In this document: one piece after another, positions 33,853-46,005 of the stretch | How the letters are laid out: every line of letters starts with the position of its first letter | How positions within the stretch are numbered: position 1 is the stretch's first letter | Assembly: GCA_032158295.1 (NCBI GenBank) | Contig: CM063262.1 | Span: forward strand, 2,327,394-2,391,393 | DNA from: Pycnopodia helianthoides | Taxonomy: Eukaryota > Echinodermata > Asteroidea > Forcipulatida > Asteriidae | Direction: 5' to 3' | Length of the DNA stretch: 64,000 nt | The notes under the pieces: generated by a model | What the model saw: the letters and a program-made list of their open reading frames with translations, nothing else | The model's database searches: none | What the model was told of the DNA's origin: nothing | Position numbers and translations under genes: made by a program

Positions 33853-34484
33853 GTAAAGAAATATTCACATTTTTATACAAATTTAACCCTTTAGAAACCA
33901 TAGCGGCCGGAATAGGCCTATCATGGTGCGGCCATCTTGATTCTCTCCCATTCAAATCAATGTAACCAAACGAAGGCTGGAAGGGCAAATAGTCTGGTTC
34001 CTTTTTGTACGATGAAGATTAGCATTCATTACTGCTGTTGGATACAGGGAACATGACCAAGATGGTGGCAGCATGATAAAGGTCTATAGGCTTGTACCAA
34101 AATGCCCATAGTGGCCGCGAACGGTTGCAGGATCTGACTTACTTCCACATGTTAACGTTGCATCTAAAACCAAAACAAAATTTCTGTTTCATTATATTTG
34201 TTCACACCTTTTTACAAGAAAAACAACTGTAAAAAACACAAAAAAACCAAACAAATAAAACCATGTCTGGGCGTATGGTGATGATTATATAGAAATTAAC
34301 GACCTCTTTAAACAGCATGAATAATTCAGTGCTGTTTGCTCGGCGGTCTTTGATATTGCCTCCTTATCTAGACGTCCTTCGATTCTAAGGGATTTGGAGA
34401 GATTCTATTTATAGCTGTGTGAGTCATCATTGTCTGGTGTTCATGCTCCCTGTCTCTTTTTTTTCTTTTCTTTTTGCCCTCTAG

Positions 34485-34534
34485 ATGGCGCTGCATCCAG
34501 GGCTGGTGTCCAGCAAGGGGATAGGATAATCAAG
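34485..34534 (+). CDS. ARHGEF12: RhoGEF exon: middle of the PDZ domain
   Basis: A 50-nt exon, too short to stand out as an open frame. It lies between a long pyrimidine tract with acceptor GCCCTCTAG (ending 34484) and donor ATCAAG|GTAGGA. The incoming G completes an Asp codon, and the exon reads DGAASRAGVQQGDRIIK (residues 44-60), ending in phase 0. This is the betaC-alphaA-betaD part of the PDZ core. The GAA-RAGV--GDRI pattern is conserved in PDZ domains generally, and GDRIIK followed by VNGT is typical of ARHGEF11/12. Intron 3 on its left is only 632 bp. The intron to its right is about 24.8 kb and interrupts the domain between RIIK and VNGT. Confidence 0.95.
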
Positions 34535-34892
34535 GTAGGACTAATCAATATTGAGTATTGATAATCATTAATTGCATTATTGGCAGTTTTCAAGTAATTG
34601 GTATCGTGTTTTTTATTTGTTTGTATACTGGAATTGTTTATTGTCAAATTGAAGAGTTGGTTCAAGACAAATTGAATGACAAACACTTTCACTTTGATGG
34701 CCTTTTCCAAGAAGTGATAATGAGTATTTTTTTATGACTTGAGGATACGTAAATTAATCTGTGTATGTGTCATGGCATGGTGGAGAAACCAAGTTGTTTT
34801 TTCCCAGTCTTGCTTTATTTACACTTTATTTCAACAAACAAATCAACCAACCAGAGATAACCTGATGACATCATGATAAAGATCACAGCCTA

Positions 34893-35024
34893 GGCCGTGT
34901 CCGAATTGGTAGTCGGCTACGGCTATGGCTGTATTGCCTCTCCATCTTGCATTGAAGTGTACGAGACGTCCTTAGCAACACCTTAGGAACAGTAGTAGCC
35001 ATAGCCGTCTATTCGGATACGGCC
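34893..35024. mobile_element. Small MITE with GGCCGTRTCCGAAT ends
   Basis: GGCCGTGTCCGAATTGG on the left and GGCCGTATCCGAATAG on the reverse of the right, with GGCTATGGCT inner segments also inverted. 132 bp, no coding capacity. Confidence 0.85.
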
Positions 35025-35025
35025 C

Positions 35026-35173
35026 CAGCTTCATAAAGCTGGTAAGCACAAAGGGGAATCACCAAGCGCAAAGAAAATTATGCTCAGCAGAGATTGGTTA
35101 CCAATCAAAAGAATAAGTGAATTGCTGATGACTGGTGCTTCTCAAATGAATTTGCTTAGCGGCTACATAAAAT
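35026..35173. mobile_element. Diverged GGGCCC-family MITE
   Basis: CAGCTTCATAAAGCTGGTAA, AGAAAATTATGCTCAGCAGA and ACATAAAATTGGGCGC. Abuts the element at 34893. Confidence 0.65.
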
Positions 35174-35581
35174 TGGGCGCTAGATAAGTTTTCTTTGCAA
35201 GTTGATCCTCACACTCTCTCTTTCACACATTCAACATCAATAATGTATGCAATGTAATCTACCCTAAGACCTCACATCGATTGTGCGTCCGATACACTTC
35301 TGCTCGCGGAAAAGACAACAATTAAATTTGGCATTTTTGCCCCGACCGGCACAGGGCAGGTGACATTTGAAGAGTCTTGAAAGTGTTGCGCATGTCTAGA
35401 GTCCCACATCGCGTACTCAATTTCCGTCCCCCTAGAGATATTTGGGGCTCACCATCAAGCCAGGCTGCTCTTTAACAACTTAAAGAGAAGGTACGGTGCT
35501 GTTTCTGCGGACACAATTTTTATTTAAGTAGCCCAAGGGTTCCCTGTAGTGCCCCCTGCTTGACCATATGGCCTCTCTACA

Positions 35582-35962
35582 TTAAAGGCAGGTTACACTT
35601 TAGGTAATTGTCAAAGACTTGAAGACCAGCATCCTTACTTGGTGTGTCCCAACATATGCACAAAATAACAAACCTGTGAAAATGTGGGCTCAATAGGTTG
35701 TCGAAGTTGCAAGAAAATATTGAAAGAAAAACCACCCTTGTTTCATAGAATTGTGTGCTTTCAGTTGCCTGAGAAAGGGTTCATGCCTGAAGCCTTTCTT
35801 CGGTTCAAATTTGTGAGTGAAAAGTTACCTCTTTGTCTAAAACTACATTACTTGAAAAGGAGTCATTTCTAACGAGGGATTATAATATCAACAGCTCTCC
35901 AGTGCTCTTTACCAAGTAAGTTTACATGGTTATTAACTTGTGGAGTAATTACCAGTTTTGTA
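35582..35962. mobile_element. TTAA-type MITE truncated at its right end
   Basis: Begins TTAAAGGCAGGTTACACTTT and matches the copies at 172 and 13633 through GTTTACATGGTTATTAACTT. The expected right terminus is missing; the sequence runs into the GGTCTC array at 35963. Confidence 0.85.
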
Positions 35963-36119
35963 GGTCTCGAGACCGGTCTCGGTCCCGAGACCGGTCTCGA
36001 GACCACTTTTTGCTGGTCTCGGTCTCGGTCTCGGTCTCGATACCCTGTGGTCTCGGTCTTGGTCTCGGTCTCGGACCCTTCCGGTCTCGAATATTTGCCT
36101 GGTCTCGCTTCGAGACCAG
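35963..36119. repeat. (GGTCTC)n array, left
   Basis: Hexamer GGTCTC with variants and some inverted GAGACC units. Charged dipeptide frames over it are by-products. Confidence 0.95.
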
Positions 36120-36516
36120 CAAAATATGCAAATTTATTTGATTTATTCATATTCCTTCACGATCATTTATCACGATAAACAGATAGCAAATAGTTTAAGA
36201 AAACTTGCAGTTTGTACAGACAACCTCGCTTGTGGTTGTGTGAGCTTGCACGCATCGAGCTATGTACTGTACATGTACATGTACATGTACATAGTGCCAT
36301 GTGTGTGCTTGTGCCATCGGCTTTATCCATCATGAGTTTGATAAAAATTGGGAGCGAGTTTCTAGCTATGACCAAAACACGCACTACTCGTTGTGAAAAG
36401 TAAACAGGTGCATTGCGCATGGTGCAAACAGACTGTGCATACACTACAGTACAAGTTCGCTAGAGTAGCACGATAAAATAAAGTTTTCACTTTTTTTTTT
36501 AAACGATTATCACAAG

Positions 36517-36720
36517 ATGTCCAGTAATTCTGCTGTGTTAAGATTTGGTTGTAAGAATCATAAACAGATCATGGACACCAAAGCAGGTAACAAGAAACAT
36601 TCTGCAGTTTGCATTTTCTGCTCAACGACAAATCGAATCACGGATAATCGGGGACAAGTTCAGTATTCACTATGCATTTTAAGTCGGGCCCATAAAGCCA
36701 AGGCCAAGTAAATAACACAA
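36517..36720 (+). pseudogene. Broken BED-type zinc-finger fragment, possibly from a hAT-like transposase
   Basis: The frame from 36517 reads MSSNSAVLRFGC, then HSAVCIFCSTTNRI, a C-x2-C knuckle. After DNRG the frame carries nothing BED-like, but the +1 frame reads GTSSVFTMHFKS, close to the BED pattern G-T-S-x-F-x2-H. One indel would therefore restore the order C-x2-C ... GTS ... H; the last His is not clear. BED fingers are typical of hAT transposases and proteins derived from them. No catalytic domain is seen. It lies between two GGTCTC arrays. Confidence 0.4.
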
Positions 36721-37109
36721 ATTAACATTATTCAAATTGATTTTATTGCTCATGATTCTCAGTAAACTGCAAATTGAATGTCAACTATAACACTGATTAA
36801 GCCATATCTTAGTTTCACTTTTGTATATGATATTCATGAAAGTGGAAAAAAATGTAACGTTTTTACATTATGATCAAGAACACCCCCATTGACAATGCAC
36901 GTTTGTCAGCAGAGATACTGTCCATGTTGATGTTTCTAAAGTGCAATGAAGATATTCTGTAAATGGACAGGTACCTATACAAAAAATCAACTGTTTTGGC
37001 ACATTCCTGAATCCGACAGAACAAACTTATTATATTTGATTGTTGATAAATATTGTAATATCCAGTACAGTATTGTTGTAAAACAAGTACACAAAAGATT
37101 TCACAGTAC

Positions 37110-37468
37110 TGTTAAAATGTCCGTAAATTTACGGACTCCGTAAAGTGAAATATTCCGTATTAAAATATTCTTTCTATTTTACGGAATGAAAAAACTTTTT
37201 CCGGTAATTCTGCTGCCAGAAAAAAATAGCGTTCCGTATTCCTGCAGCAAAATTACCGGAAAAGTTTTTTCATTCCGTAAAATAAAAAAGACCCTTAACA
37301 TGAGTTTGTACATGTGTACACGGTTGTGGGTGAAATAACAATATGTACTTACATGTACTATGTTATGTTTAGGTGTTTGGCCAAATGTGGTTGATTGTAA
37401 TTACGCTAATTAGCATAATTAATATTTACATTTACGGAAAGTCCGTAAAATTACGGACATGTTTAACA
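37110..37468. mobile_element. MITE with self-complementary termini (GTCCGTAA/TTACGGAC)
   Basis: The left end TGTTAAAATGTCCGTAAATT and the reverse of the right end TGTTAAACATGTCCGTAATT match. Each end is itself a GTCCGTAA-TTACGGAC palindrome. Inside, at about 37175-37285, an inverted repeat (TTTTACGGAATGAAAAAACT against its complement) flanks a loop of about 30 nt. Confidence 0.85.
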
Positions 37469-37566
37469 ACAGCAAAAGACATATTCAGCTTGTTTTACAC
37501 CAATAAAAGACTTTCATTTCATTTATTATGTGTCCAATTTTATTACATGTATGTAATTTACACATG

Positions 37567-37629
37567 TGGTCTCGAGGTCTCGGTCTCGGTCTCGGACCAA
37601 AAGGTCTCGGTCTTGGTCTCGGACCTTAG

Positions 37630-37668
<39 letters not shown>

Positions 37669-37694
37669 CCTCCCGGTCTCGGTCTCGGTCTCGG
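37567..37694. repeat. (GGTCTC)n array, right
   Basis: GGTCTC hexamers interrupted by GGACC, same unit as at 35963. Confidence 0.95.
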
Positions 37695-38316
37695 GTGATG
37701 ATAGGCCAAGCATCATTTGAATGAACGTGGGAGTTTTTAATTTTATACAACAAGTTCTGTCTGAGAGTTTGTAATCGTCACCATTTGCTCTCATTTTTCT
37801 CGGCTGTCACGGACTGACAAATGTAAACAGGTCGTTGGAACAATATTTCATATTAAATCCTATCCTACAAATCAACATTTTCTCGAAAAAAATGCAGTTA
37901 GTAGCAATGATGATATAACTTCCCTTTAAACTTGGATGACCTAGTTTAAAAATCAACATGTTTTTTTTGAGTAATTTCCGCAAATGGTTGCAACACACAC
38001 TCATTCGCTTGACATGTTTTAAGGCTTGGGAGATGCCGTGTATGATACCCCTACAACATCCTGTTTGGATTTATTTGGTATCCACGTCTAGCATGTCCAT
38101 TTAACCGTTCAAACTTCCCTAAACCAACCACACCCTCTTTTGTGCACAGTTGTGATTGGCACTCGACATAGTACATGTAGTACACAGTACACATATGCAC
38201 ACACAATGCCAATGTCATTACCAATTCGTTTCCGTGTTAGGAATCGTGGAATAACATTCGAGCCCGGCCACACATTGTTGTGTACCGAGTGGTAGCTATT
38301 CCCCCCCCCCCCCTCT

Positions 38317-38707
38317 TTAAAGGAACATTACAGAATTGGTAAGAAAAAAACTTGTAAAATATACTTTTTGATCACAGATTTACATAAAACTTACACGGTC
38401 TAATGATGATGATAGTAGAAAACATCCCTTGAAATATTTCTGTCTGAAATGCCATATTTGATGAGAAATGAATAAACTAATTTTCCGATTGGAGTTTATC
38501 GCTCAGTGTTTTATTCATTTGTTGAATCTATATGATTTCATGCAAAATGTGTAATCAGGTTTTCACTATTTTCTCGTGACCCAGATGGCCGATCGACCTC
38601 AAACTTCTACAGGTTTGTCAGTTTATGTATATGGTGGATTACATAAAGTGCTTACACTGCCATCAACTGTTTTGTTTGCAAAAACCATTTCTGTAATGTT
38701 CCTTTAA
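38317..38707. mobile_element. TTAA MITE of the AGGAACRTTACAGAATTGG family, copy 3
   Basis: TTAA at 38317 and 38704. Ends AGGAACATTACAGAATTGGT and TTCTGTAATGTTCCT. Very close to copy 2. Confidence 0.93.
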
Positions 38708-39348
38708 ATAACACAGTGAGAGGGCGGAAAAGCTGTTGGTTCAACGGCAGCCCAGGGTTACTAATGTACATATCATTTGAAGCCTTGCAGGAAATTCTGG
38801 CTTGGGATTCAAATTCGCTCGAATTAAAGGGAGATCGACCGTTTACACCAGTGGACTTTTTGACGAGGAAATTCATTTAGTCATCTTGTTAAGAACTATA
38901 CAATAGATTGAAAAATACATATGTGCACATCACTGTTTTTTTGTTTTTTTAAATTCTGTCCAATGATCTCGTTTGGTAGAGAAATGTTTTGATGTAAATG
39001 TAAAGAGACAGCTAATATAATATTCATGTACGCATCATTAGTCTTGGAAAAACTAAAAATAGTTCCAATCCTCTAAATTTCATGAAAAAGCAATTTTCAT
39101 TAACTAACGATTATATTAATGTCTGTGTTTTTTTTTTTTTTAGTTTGTTTATTAATTTATTTAATTAATTTATTATTATTTTTTTTTACTTTTTTTTTTT
39201 TTTTTTTAAATTTTTTATGCACATGAATACTAATTTTTGTTATTTATTTATTTTTAATTTTTTCTCCAGTATGTATTATATCCTGCATCATTCAATTGGC
39301 CCTCTTGCTTAGTGTTGGGTTAATTTTTAAAAAAATATATAATTAACA
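38708..39348. other. Intron 4 DNA, T-rich
   Basis: Long T-rich tracts at about 39127-39260. No exon seen. Confidence 0.55.
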
Positions 39349-39505
39349 GGCCTGGAATTTCATCTTTGAGAGTAGAGGGCCATTTTCACTTTGGGTAGGG
39401 CACTTCCATTGGAAAATCTTAAAGTCTACGGGACACTTTTGGAAGGGGCGACAAGGCCAAGACCAAGGTCAACAGAGACCAAGGCCTCTGTGTAACTCTA
39501 GGCCT
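39349..39505. repeat. Interspersed repeat (AGGCCTGGAATTTCATC family)
   Basis: CAGGCCTGGAATTTCATCTT, GGCACTTCCATTGGAAAATC and CTTTTGGAAGGGGCGACAAG, collinear with 7617. Further diverged copies at about 41735-41880 and 45535-45645. Confidence 0.75.
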
Positions 39506-42033
39506 GAATTAAGAAAACCAAAAACTAAAATCGGAAAGTTCTGTAGATGGCAAATTCTGAAATGTTTTGAAATTCAAGTATTATTCATGAGGAAGCCTCA
39601 TGTATGTACTGTATGTACATGTGTAACCAAACCATACATGGAACAGTCCAAGTTGCCTCGTCTAGACGCTGTCCACAATCCATCAATTTACTCCACTCTG
39701 TATGGTAACTCAACACCCCCTTTTATTTGGAGGTGATAACACAAATTGGAAGAGTGGTATATTGTACATTGTACAAGTTGTAGACCTGGCTTGATGGTAA
39801 GAGTGGGTTATTTGGGGGCACTGAAATAAATACGTCAAATGCAGTCGAAGACATGAGGTGGATTTTGGAGAGTTTGTGTGTTTTTATAAATAGATCATGA
39901 CAACTTGTGCTCGGTATTTGGCACGGTGTAATCCCCTTCCTCCCCCAATCATGTCTTCATTGTGTTATAACGGAAATCTCAGGAATACTTGAGGGGATTT
40001 AACAGGGGGGGGGGGTTACTTCTGTACAATATCATTGAAAGAGTGTGGTTTTTTTGGGGGGGGGAAGGGGCTTCCTCTGCCAAGTACATGTATTGGGCAT
40101 GGTGTAAGTAAGTAAAGCGATTTCACTTCATCCTCTGAATGTTTCAAGGCATTTTGTTTTACAAAATCCTTGCTTCACACCCCCTCAAAAAAGTCATTGC
40201 ATTTATTTTGTCTTTCTCTGGATCTGTGGCTTGCTTTATCTGTAGGACATCTTAAGCGGCCTGGAATGCTGAACTCGCTGGCACTAGGCCGCGGAGGGAC
40301 TCTCCCCTGTGTGCCCTGCTCCACTTAAATAATAGCCTCAAATCAAAACCACAGCTTCATTCCTGACTGTACATACATGTATGTATGCTTCCCAACCGAA
40401 GGGAAGTCGTAAGTCCACTCTGCTTGAGAATACTCACGTGGGCGCTGACTGCGTAAGCCAGTCTGCTGATCTGGCCCAACTAAGACACAAAAAAAAAACC
40501 TGCTCTCGACACACACCCCACGGGGGCGCCTCTTGGACGCTTTCTATTCAGTCATCGCGGAAGGATTTCTTGTTTTGGGTCTTGAGTTTCTCCGTTGAAC
40601 ACCATTAAAATGGGTCTCTGGGGTTTGCGGTTTGCTTTTACGCTGTCTGTTTAATCCACTTGAGATAAGGAGTTTAGATCAATCAGTTCAGGTGTCTCTA
40701 CAATAACACTCTCTTGCAGCAGTGTGCTTTAAAAGTTTTGCGTATCTTTGGTGTTGTTAATTACGCCCACATCTTCTTCTTGTTTTTATGGCCAGATGCC
40801 TGAGGATCTTGGCTGAGGGTACATGTACTGGTAACTTCTCCGCCTGTTTATTTTTTGTGTTTTTCTTACAAGAACGTTCCTTTTTTGGGGGCGTATTTCG
40901 CAGTGTTTTTTAACTACTACAGTGCTTTGTTGTTTGAAGTAATCTTCAATTATTTAGCAACTTGCTTGTCAACGTTGTCTGGTACATTCTTAATCTCACA
41001 CCTTCTTGTGAAGATGTGGGATGCTCTTTTTCTTTACCACTGTACAGCAAATTTAGAGTGCCGCATTTCCAAAACCCTAATTCGCTCCAAAATAACTATC
41101 GGGTAACCTGGAGTACAGTCGTAGTTGGTGAAGTTCACGAGAATTTATACGCCTGAAGTGCACTTGTCTTGCGGGGGGGGGGGGGGGGGGAAGAAAACAA
41201 CCGTGTGACTCTCCAACGAGGACGGGAGGACAGTGTGCTGGTAACCCTGAAGGGAGGTCTGTGTAAGTCACGGAGAGATGGTGGGCGGGGAGGGGGGTGT
41301 CACAAATTCAAGTTGGTACAAAATACTTGATCAGTTTCAGAAATGTAAATTGTACGCTTCTTTCGGTTTAAAGTGATGAAGGAATCGTTTCCTTTTAAAG
41401 TGTTTAATTACAAGCTCTTTCTCCGAAAGTGGAATTTGTGGTTTGTTTGCGGGTCGGGTTCCGAGAGTGGCATCTCTCTGTAACCCAATCCTTTTTCATC
41501 TTGCGTTCAGAACAAGCGTGGGACTAATTTTTTGCTCTTCTATTTTTTTATTTTTTGTTTTTGCATCGGACCGGCTTTAAACAGAGAGGAGTTTTTTTGT
41601 AAGACTGTGCATTAGTTCCAGAAACATTCCTTGTCACAGAAAATATATATATTTTTTAACTTGACTTGGGATTATAAATTTTTTTAACAGCTTTTGTAAA
41701 AGTTTTGTTGTGGAAATTCCAGTGGAAATATTTAAAAAGGGGCAAGTGGGCTTACAGGCACAAATGCCCCTCTCAAAGACAAAATTACTGGCCTGCATCT
41801 AGAAGTGCCCTCGCTATAAAGTAAAAACTGCCCTGCACTTGCCATAATGATGTGTATAAGGCCTGCCAAGAGCCTGAATGTCATTGATAAAATGGGATAC
41901 CTGTACTATTGAAGCCTTGTTCACGTTGGTTTCTTTTTTTCTGGGGGGGGGGGGGATAAACTAACCGAGCAAATGGGTAACTCAACCTTTTAAGTCCAGT
42001 GTGAACAGCCCAAGAATATTTCACCCAGGTAAC
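39506..42033. other. Intron 4 DNA with G runs, no exon recognised
   Basis: Includes G runs at about 40003-40014, 41173-41190 and 41943-41954, and a diverged interspersed repeat at 41735-41880. Unsupported frames at 40381-40608 and 40855-41156. Confidence 0.5.
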
Positions 42034-42391
42034 TTAAAGCAATGTACAACATTGGTAATTTTCAAAAACTACTATCCGCACTTTATGTGACCCAACAAAT
42101 ACATGAAATAACAAACCTGCGAAATGTTTAGCTCAATCAGTCATCGGAGTCATGAGAAAACAGTGGAAACCCCGTTAAATGTTTTCACTGTTTTCAAACA
42201 TTGGATTATGGACAGGGCAATAACATGAATAAAGACTAATTGTTTTGCACGTTTCCTAAAAACTACAGCATTTCAAGCAAAACTATTTCAAAAGTTTTCC
42301 ACCATGACCATCTTTATACCAGGTAAGTTATGTGGAAATCTGTGAAAAATGTATATTTTCAATCTTACCAATGTTGTACCCCACCCTTTAA
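42034..42391. mobile_element. TTAA-flanked MITE with AGCAATGTACAACATTGG end
   Basis: TTAA at 42034 and 42388. Left AGCAATGTACAACATTGGTA, right TACCAATGTTGTACCCCACC. The body has the ACAAACCTGCGAAAT motif shared with other TTAA MITEs. Confidence 0.88.
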
Positions 42392-43146
42392 ACGAGTTCA
42401 ATGGATAGTTTAACCAGCCACTTTCTGCCCAGGTAAACAAAACCTTGTCAAACCATGGTCAAACTAACGAGCCCCACAAAATCCAGGTAAAACCAGTCAG
42501 TACAATACCAAGTATGGTTCGCTGCACAGCCATGATCAGATGACACACGGAAGTGAACTATTACATACTGTGCACGTGTACGACATGCATGTACTGGTGA
42601 TGTTCACACTAATGTGTTGTTGTCGCGGCGGTAGACAGAACTCAGAAAATTGCGACCCTTTGCTTGCGTCGTCGCTTGTCTTACTTTTATTTTATCTCTG
42701 CTTCCCTTCGACCATTGTCTACACGCTTCATGAAGGTCATGTCCTTTGTCACATCTGGTTGAAAGGTCATGGGCGTAGCCCCCCCTCGTGTGTAAATATT
42801 GAGTCAGTCGGTCTGTTTCACCATCCCGTCGTCTCGGTTTAGTTTGGCTGACACGTACGACTAATAAACCAAGTGCGGACACAGGTAAGATTTACCTGTT
42901 GGATTTTTATCTATGGTCTGGGTTAAATATTAATACAATGCAAAGGTGGCTTTAGCCCTATAATAATGTCACCTTTTTTGTAAAATTCCTTTGACGGCTA
43001 GCGTATTTGTTCCTGTTTTATGAGTGCATGTACCTCACTGGGCTCAGAATTTACGCTGCACCATAGGCCTTGTGTCGTAGAGTGATTTTAGCGCTGGATC
43101 AGTAAACACACGTTTGGACAAGTCAAGCGGTCTTGTGTTTTTCAAT

Positions 43147-43612
43147 TTGAAGGTAGGGTCATAGATTGGTTTTTTGTCAACCTAGTGCTGATTTATGTAG
43201 GAGAAATTATAAAGAAAGATACAATAAAAGTCACTTGTGAAAGTTTCAGCTGGATGAAGTGTCTACTGGCTGAGAGAACAGCAAAAAACTTTCATGGTAT
43301 TTTCACAAGATCATCAAATCCATCCATGTTTATTGGCGAGGGGACAGCAGGTACCAACTGCATCTCTGGCCGCAGCATCTGCAAAATGCACACCGACCCT
43401 CAGAAATCTGAGAAATGATTCATGCATGAAATGAATCGTGTCTCAGATTCAAATATTTGTGGGTGAAAATCTATCCAAACTGTTTTACTTCGAAAGGGAA
43501 TCCTTTACTAAAAATAGTTTATACTATCAACAGCTGCAGTGCTTCTTACCAAGCAAGTTTTGATGGTCATTAATTGTTGGAGTATTTATGGATCTACGAC
43601 CCTTCCTTTAAA
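43147..43612. mobile_element. TTAA-type MITE with AAGGTAGGGTCATAG end
   Basis: Left GAAGGTAGGGTCATAG, right CTACGACCCTTCCTTTAA. The body has TATCAACAGCTGCAGTGCTT and TACCAAGCAAGTTTTGAT. The frame at 43185-43418 is a by-product. Confidence 0.75.
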
Positions 43613-44565
43613 AAAGTAATACTTATCTGTTAAATATCTTTAACATGCCTAACAAAGAAATTACAGGTATGTTCAAATGTTAACTGATAGATATATTTAC
43701 ATAAACCCTGTGGAGTATCAAAGTTAAACTCATTAGACAAATGAAATCAACCTTCTCTCAGTGCTTGTTCAACTAAACACAGATGCTCAAACTGTGTAAA
43801 TTCTTCTTCTTTTAATTCTGTAACATGTTTTTTGGTCCAGTGAAAAATTCTTTCGGTCTTGCAGATTTTCCCCCCACTTTTGGAGCCCTCCCTCGTTAGT
43901 TGCGAGGTGGAAGAGCAAATGGCGTAAAGTAGACACACGTACGCTACGCTCTTAGCGCATTTTGTGGGTGACACAGAAGCTAGGAATTCCTGAGATCGCT
44001 CGTTTAGCATCGCGTGATTTATCAACCATGGACGAGTAGAGAATTAGATGCAAACTCTCCCCTCGCCCTGCGAGATACAGTACTATACAGTGGTACAGTG
44101 TGCAAAGAGCTTGATTGATTGGCCCATTATATATTCCACATTGTGAGTTTTGTATACATTGTATCACTTTGCCAGCTGTGTCCATGGCCTTACATTACTA
44201 AGCTTTATACTAACATGGTTTGCCCTAATAACTTTTTCATTGAGCCTGGGAGTCATTTCACGAATTCGTCACCCTTGTTCGCTAGTCCGTATTTTGTATT
44301 TCATAAACTGTCTGGTAATGAAATTGGGGAGGGGGGGTGGGGGTCTATATATCTGTCATTCACCCGAACCAGTGATATTTCCGAAGTCTGGCATCTAAAG
44401 GGGAACTGGTAGCAGCGACCTGGCTTGACCTTATCATTGAGGATCCATCATTTATAGATATCTGGATGAGGTGAGGTCGCGGCTGCCGTTCACCTTTTTT
44501 AAGAATCCTTTAGCTTCAGTTACCTGTTCCATCTCTTCATTATAGGTTCAGTCTGTCGATGCCAG

Positions 44566-44835
44566 GGCCCAACTTCCTAAAGCCTGTAAGCAGATTTTTT
44601 CTGCTTACGGAGCGACCACTGGTAACCATAATGCAAAGCGAAAGGCGCGCTAGCTCGCCGGCGGTTCTTGTAAGCAGGGCCCAATTTTCATAGAGCTTGC
44701 TTAAGCCAAAAAAGTTGCTAAGCACAACAAAACTCTGCTTACCAGAATAAGGTTACCAGCCAAAATACTATTTCACATGCACCATTTCTGACTGGTACCC
44801 TGCTTATTTTTGCTGAGCACACAATTTGTGTACAT
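44566..44835. mobile_element. Two adjacent GGGCCC-family MITE copies
   Basis: The first spans GGGCCCAACTTCCTAAAGCC to GTAAGCAGGGCCC. The second starts at about 44678, GGGCCCAATTTTCATAGAGC, and includes TTACCAGAATAAGGTTACCA and TGACTGGTACCCTGCTTATT. Confidence 0.8.
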
Positions 44836-45424
44836 CTTTGTCATTTAAGAATTACACTTTTGCTAGCTGTGTTTTTTTCTGATATGAAGCCCAACAATTC
44901 GTCTACCGGTAAACGGCTTCATGCCAATTGGGCCCACAAGGAGACGGGGGAAACCAGTCCTTCTCCGACTGGTGCCCATCATGTTGCCAGGCAACGGAGA
45001 GGTGACCTTTTGTGACCTTTGCAGGGCTCATCATCGGTAATCCTCTGTGTGAATGTCAGTCATGGTCAGGAATGTTTGAAGTAATTGCTTAGAATTCCAG
45101 CATTCGTATCATTTGTATTCTAACGAGGGCTAATTTTGACCATTACATTGCACTGTTAAATGCCTGGCTTCTCGGCATATGGTGGAGCATCATTTTTGAA
45201 AAAAAATTGACGATGATGGAGGGAAATAAATCCCCCACTAAATTATTAACTCTAATTAAACTTGGATTATATGCTCATGTGCATGTAGATTGATGAGCAC
45301 AGTGATACTATTTTGATGTTGTCGTTCTGTGAGAACAAAGAAGCCAAATACATGTACTGTGCACTTTTGGAGAAGAACAAACAAGGGCAAGAAATTAATC
45401 AACCATTTTGCAGTGGAAAATATG

Positions 45425-45480
45425 TAATTGCTGTCGTTGTTGTTGTACATGTAGTTGTTGTCGTCGTTGTCGTTGTTGCT
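45425..45480 (+). repeat. GTT/GTC trinucleotide repeat
   Basis: TGTCGTTGTTGTTG, TAGTTGTTGTCGTCGTTGTC and similar units; valine-rich frames here are by-products. Confidence 0.85.
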
Positions 45481-45645
45481 TTGACTTTTGTATTTATAAT
45501 TATGACAGTGTACTTTATCTTGAAGAGGAAGTGACCCTTTTTGTCTTTAAAATCCAGTATTTTTATTGGACTATTTTTAAGGGGAACCAAGGCCAAGATC
45601 CGGGCAACATACACCTAGGCCTACTCATGTAGGCCTCAGTGGCCT

Positions 45646-46005
45646 TTAAAGGCCCTGTACACTATTGGTAAGATCGAAAAACACAAATGTTAACAGATTC
45701 ACACATAACTTACATGATTTAAAATAAGTAATGGTAGAAAGGGTTTCTTAAAATATTTCTGCCTAAAATGCTATCGTTTCTGAGAAATGAGTTAAGCAAT
45801 AGTTTTTATCACGCGCGATAAAAACTTGATGTTTGAAAAAACAGAAAACACATACACTGTTAGGTCTCTTTCCACTATTTTCTTGTGACCTCGATGACCA
45901 ATTGAGCTCAAACTTTCACAGGTTTGTTTGTTCATGCATATGTTGAATCACACAAAATGTGGACACTGATTTTGAGCCGCTACCAAAAGTGTACAATACC
46001 TTTAA
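45646..46005. mobile_element. TTAA-flanked MITE with AGGCCCTGTACACTATTGG end
   Basis: TTAA at 45646 and 46002. Left AGGCCCTGTACACTATTGGT, right ACCAAAAGTGTACAATACCT. Interior TTCTTGTGACCTCGATGACC is a variant of the phrase found in other TTAA MITEs. Confidence 0.9.

Noticed and set aside
35869..37794. Arg-Asp or Glu-Thr dipeptide-repeat proteins
   Set aside because: Translations of (GGTCTC)n arrays.
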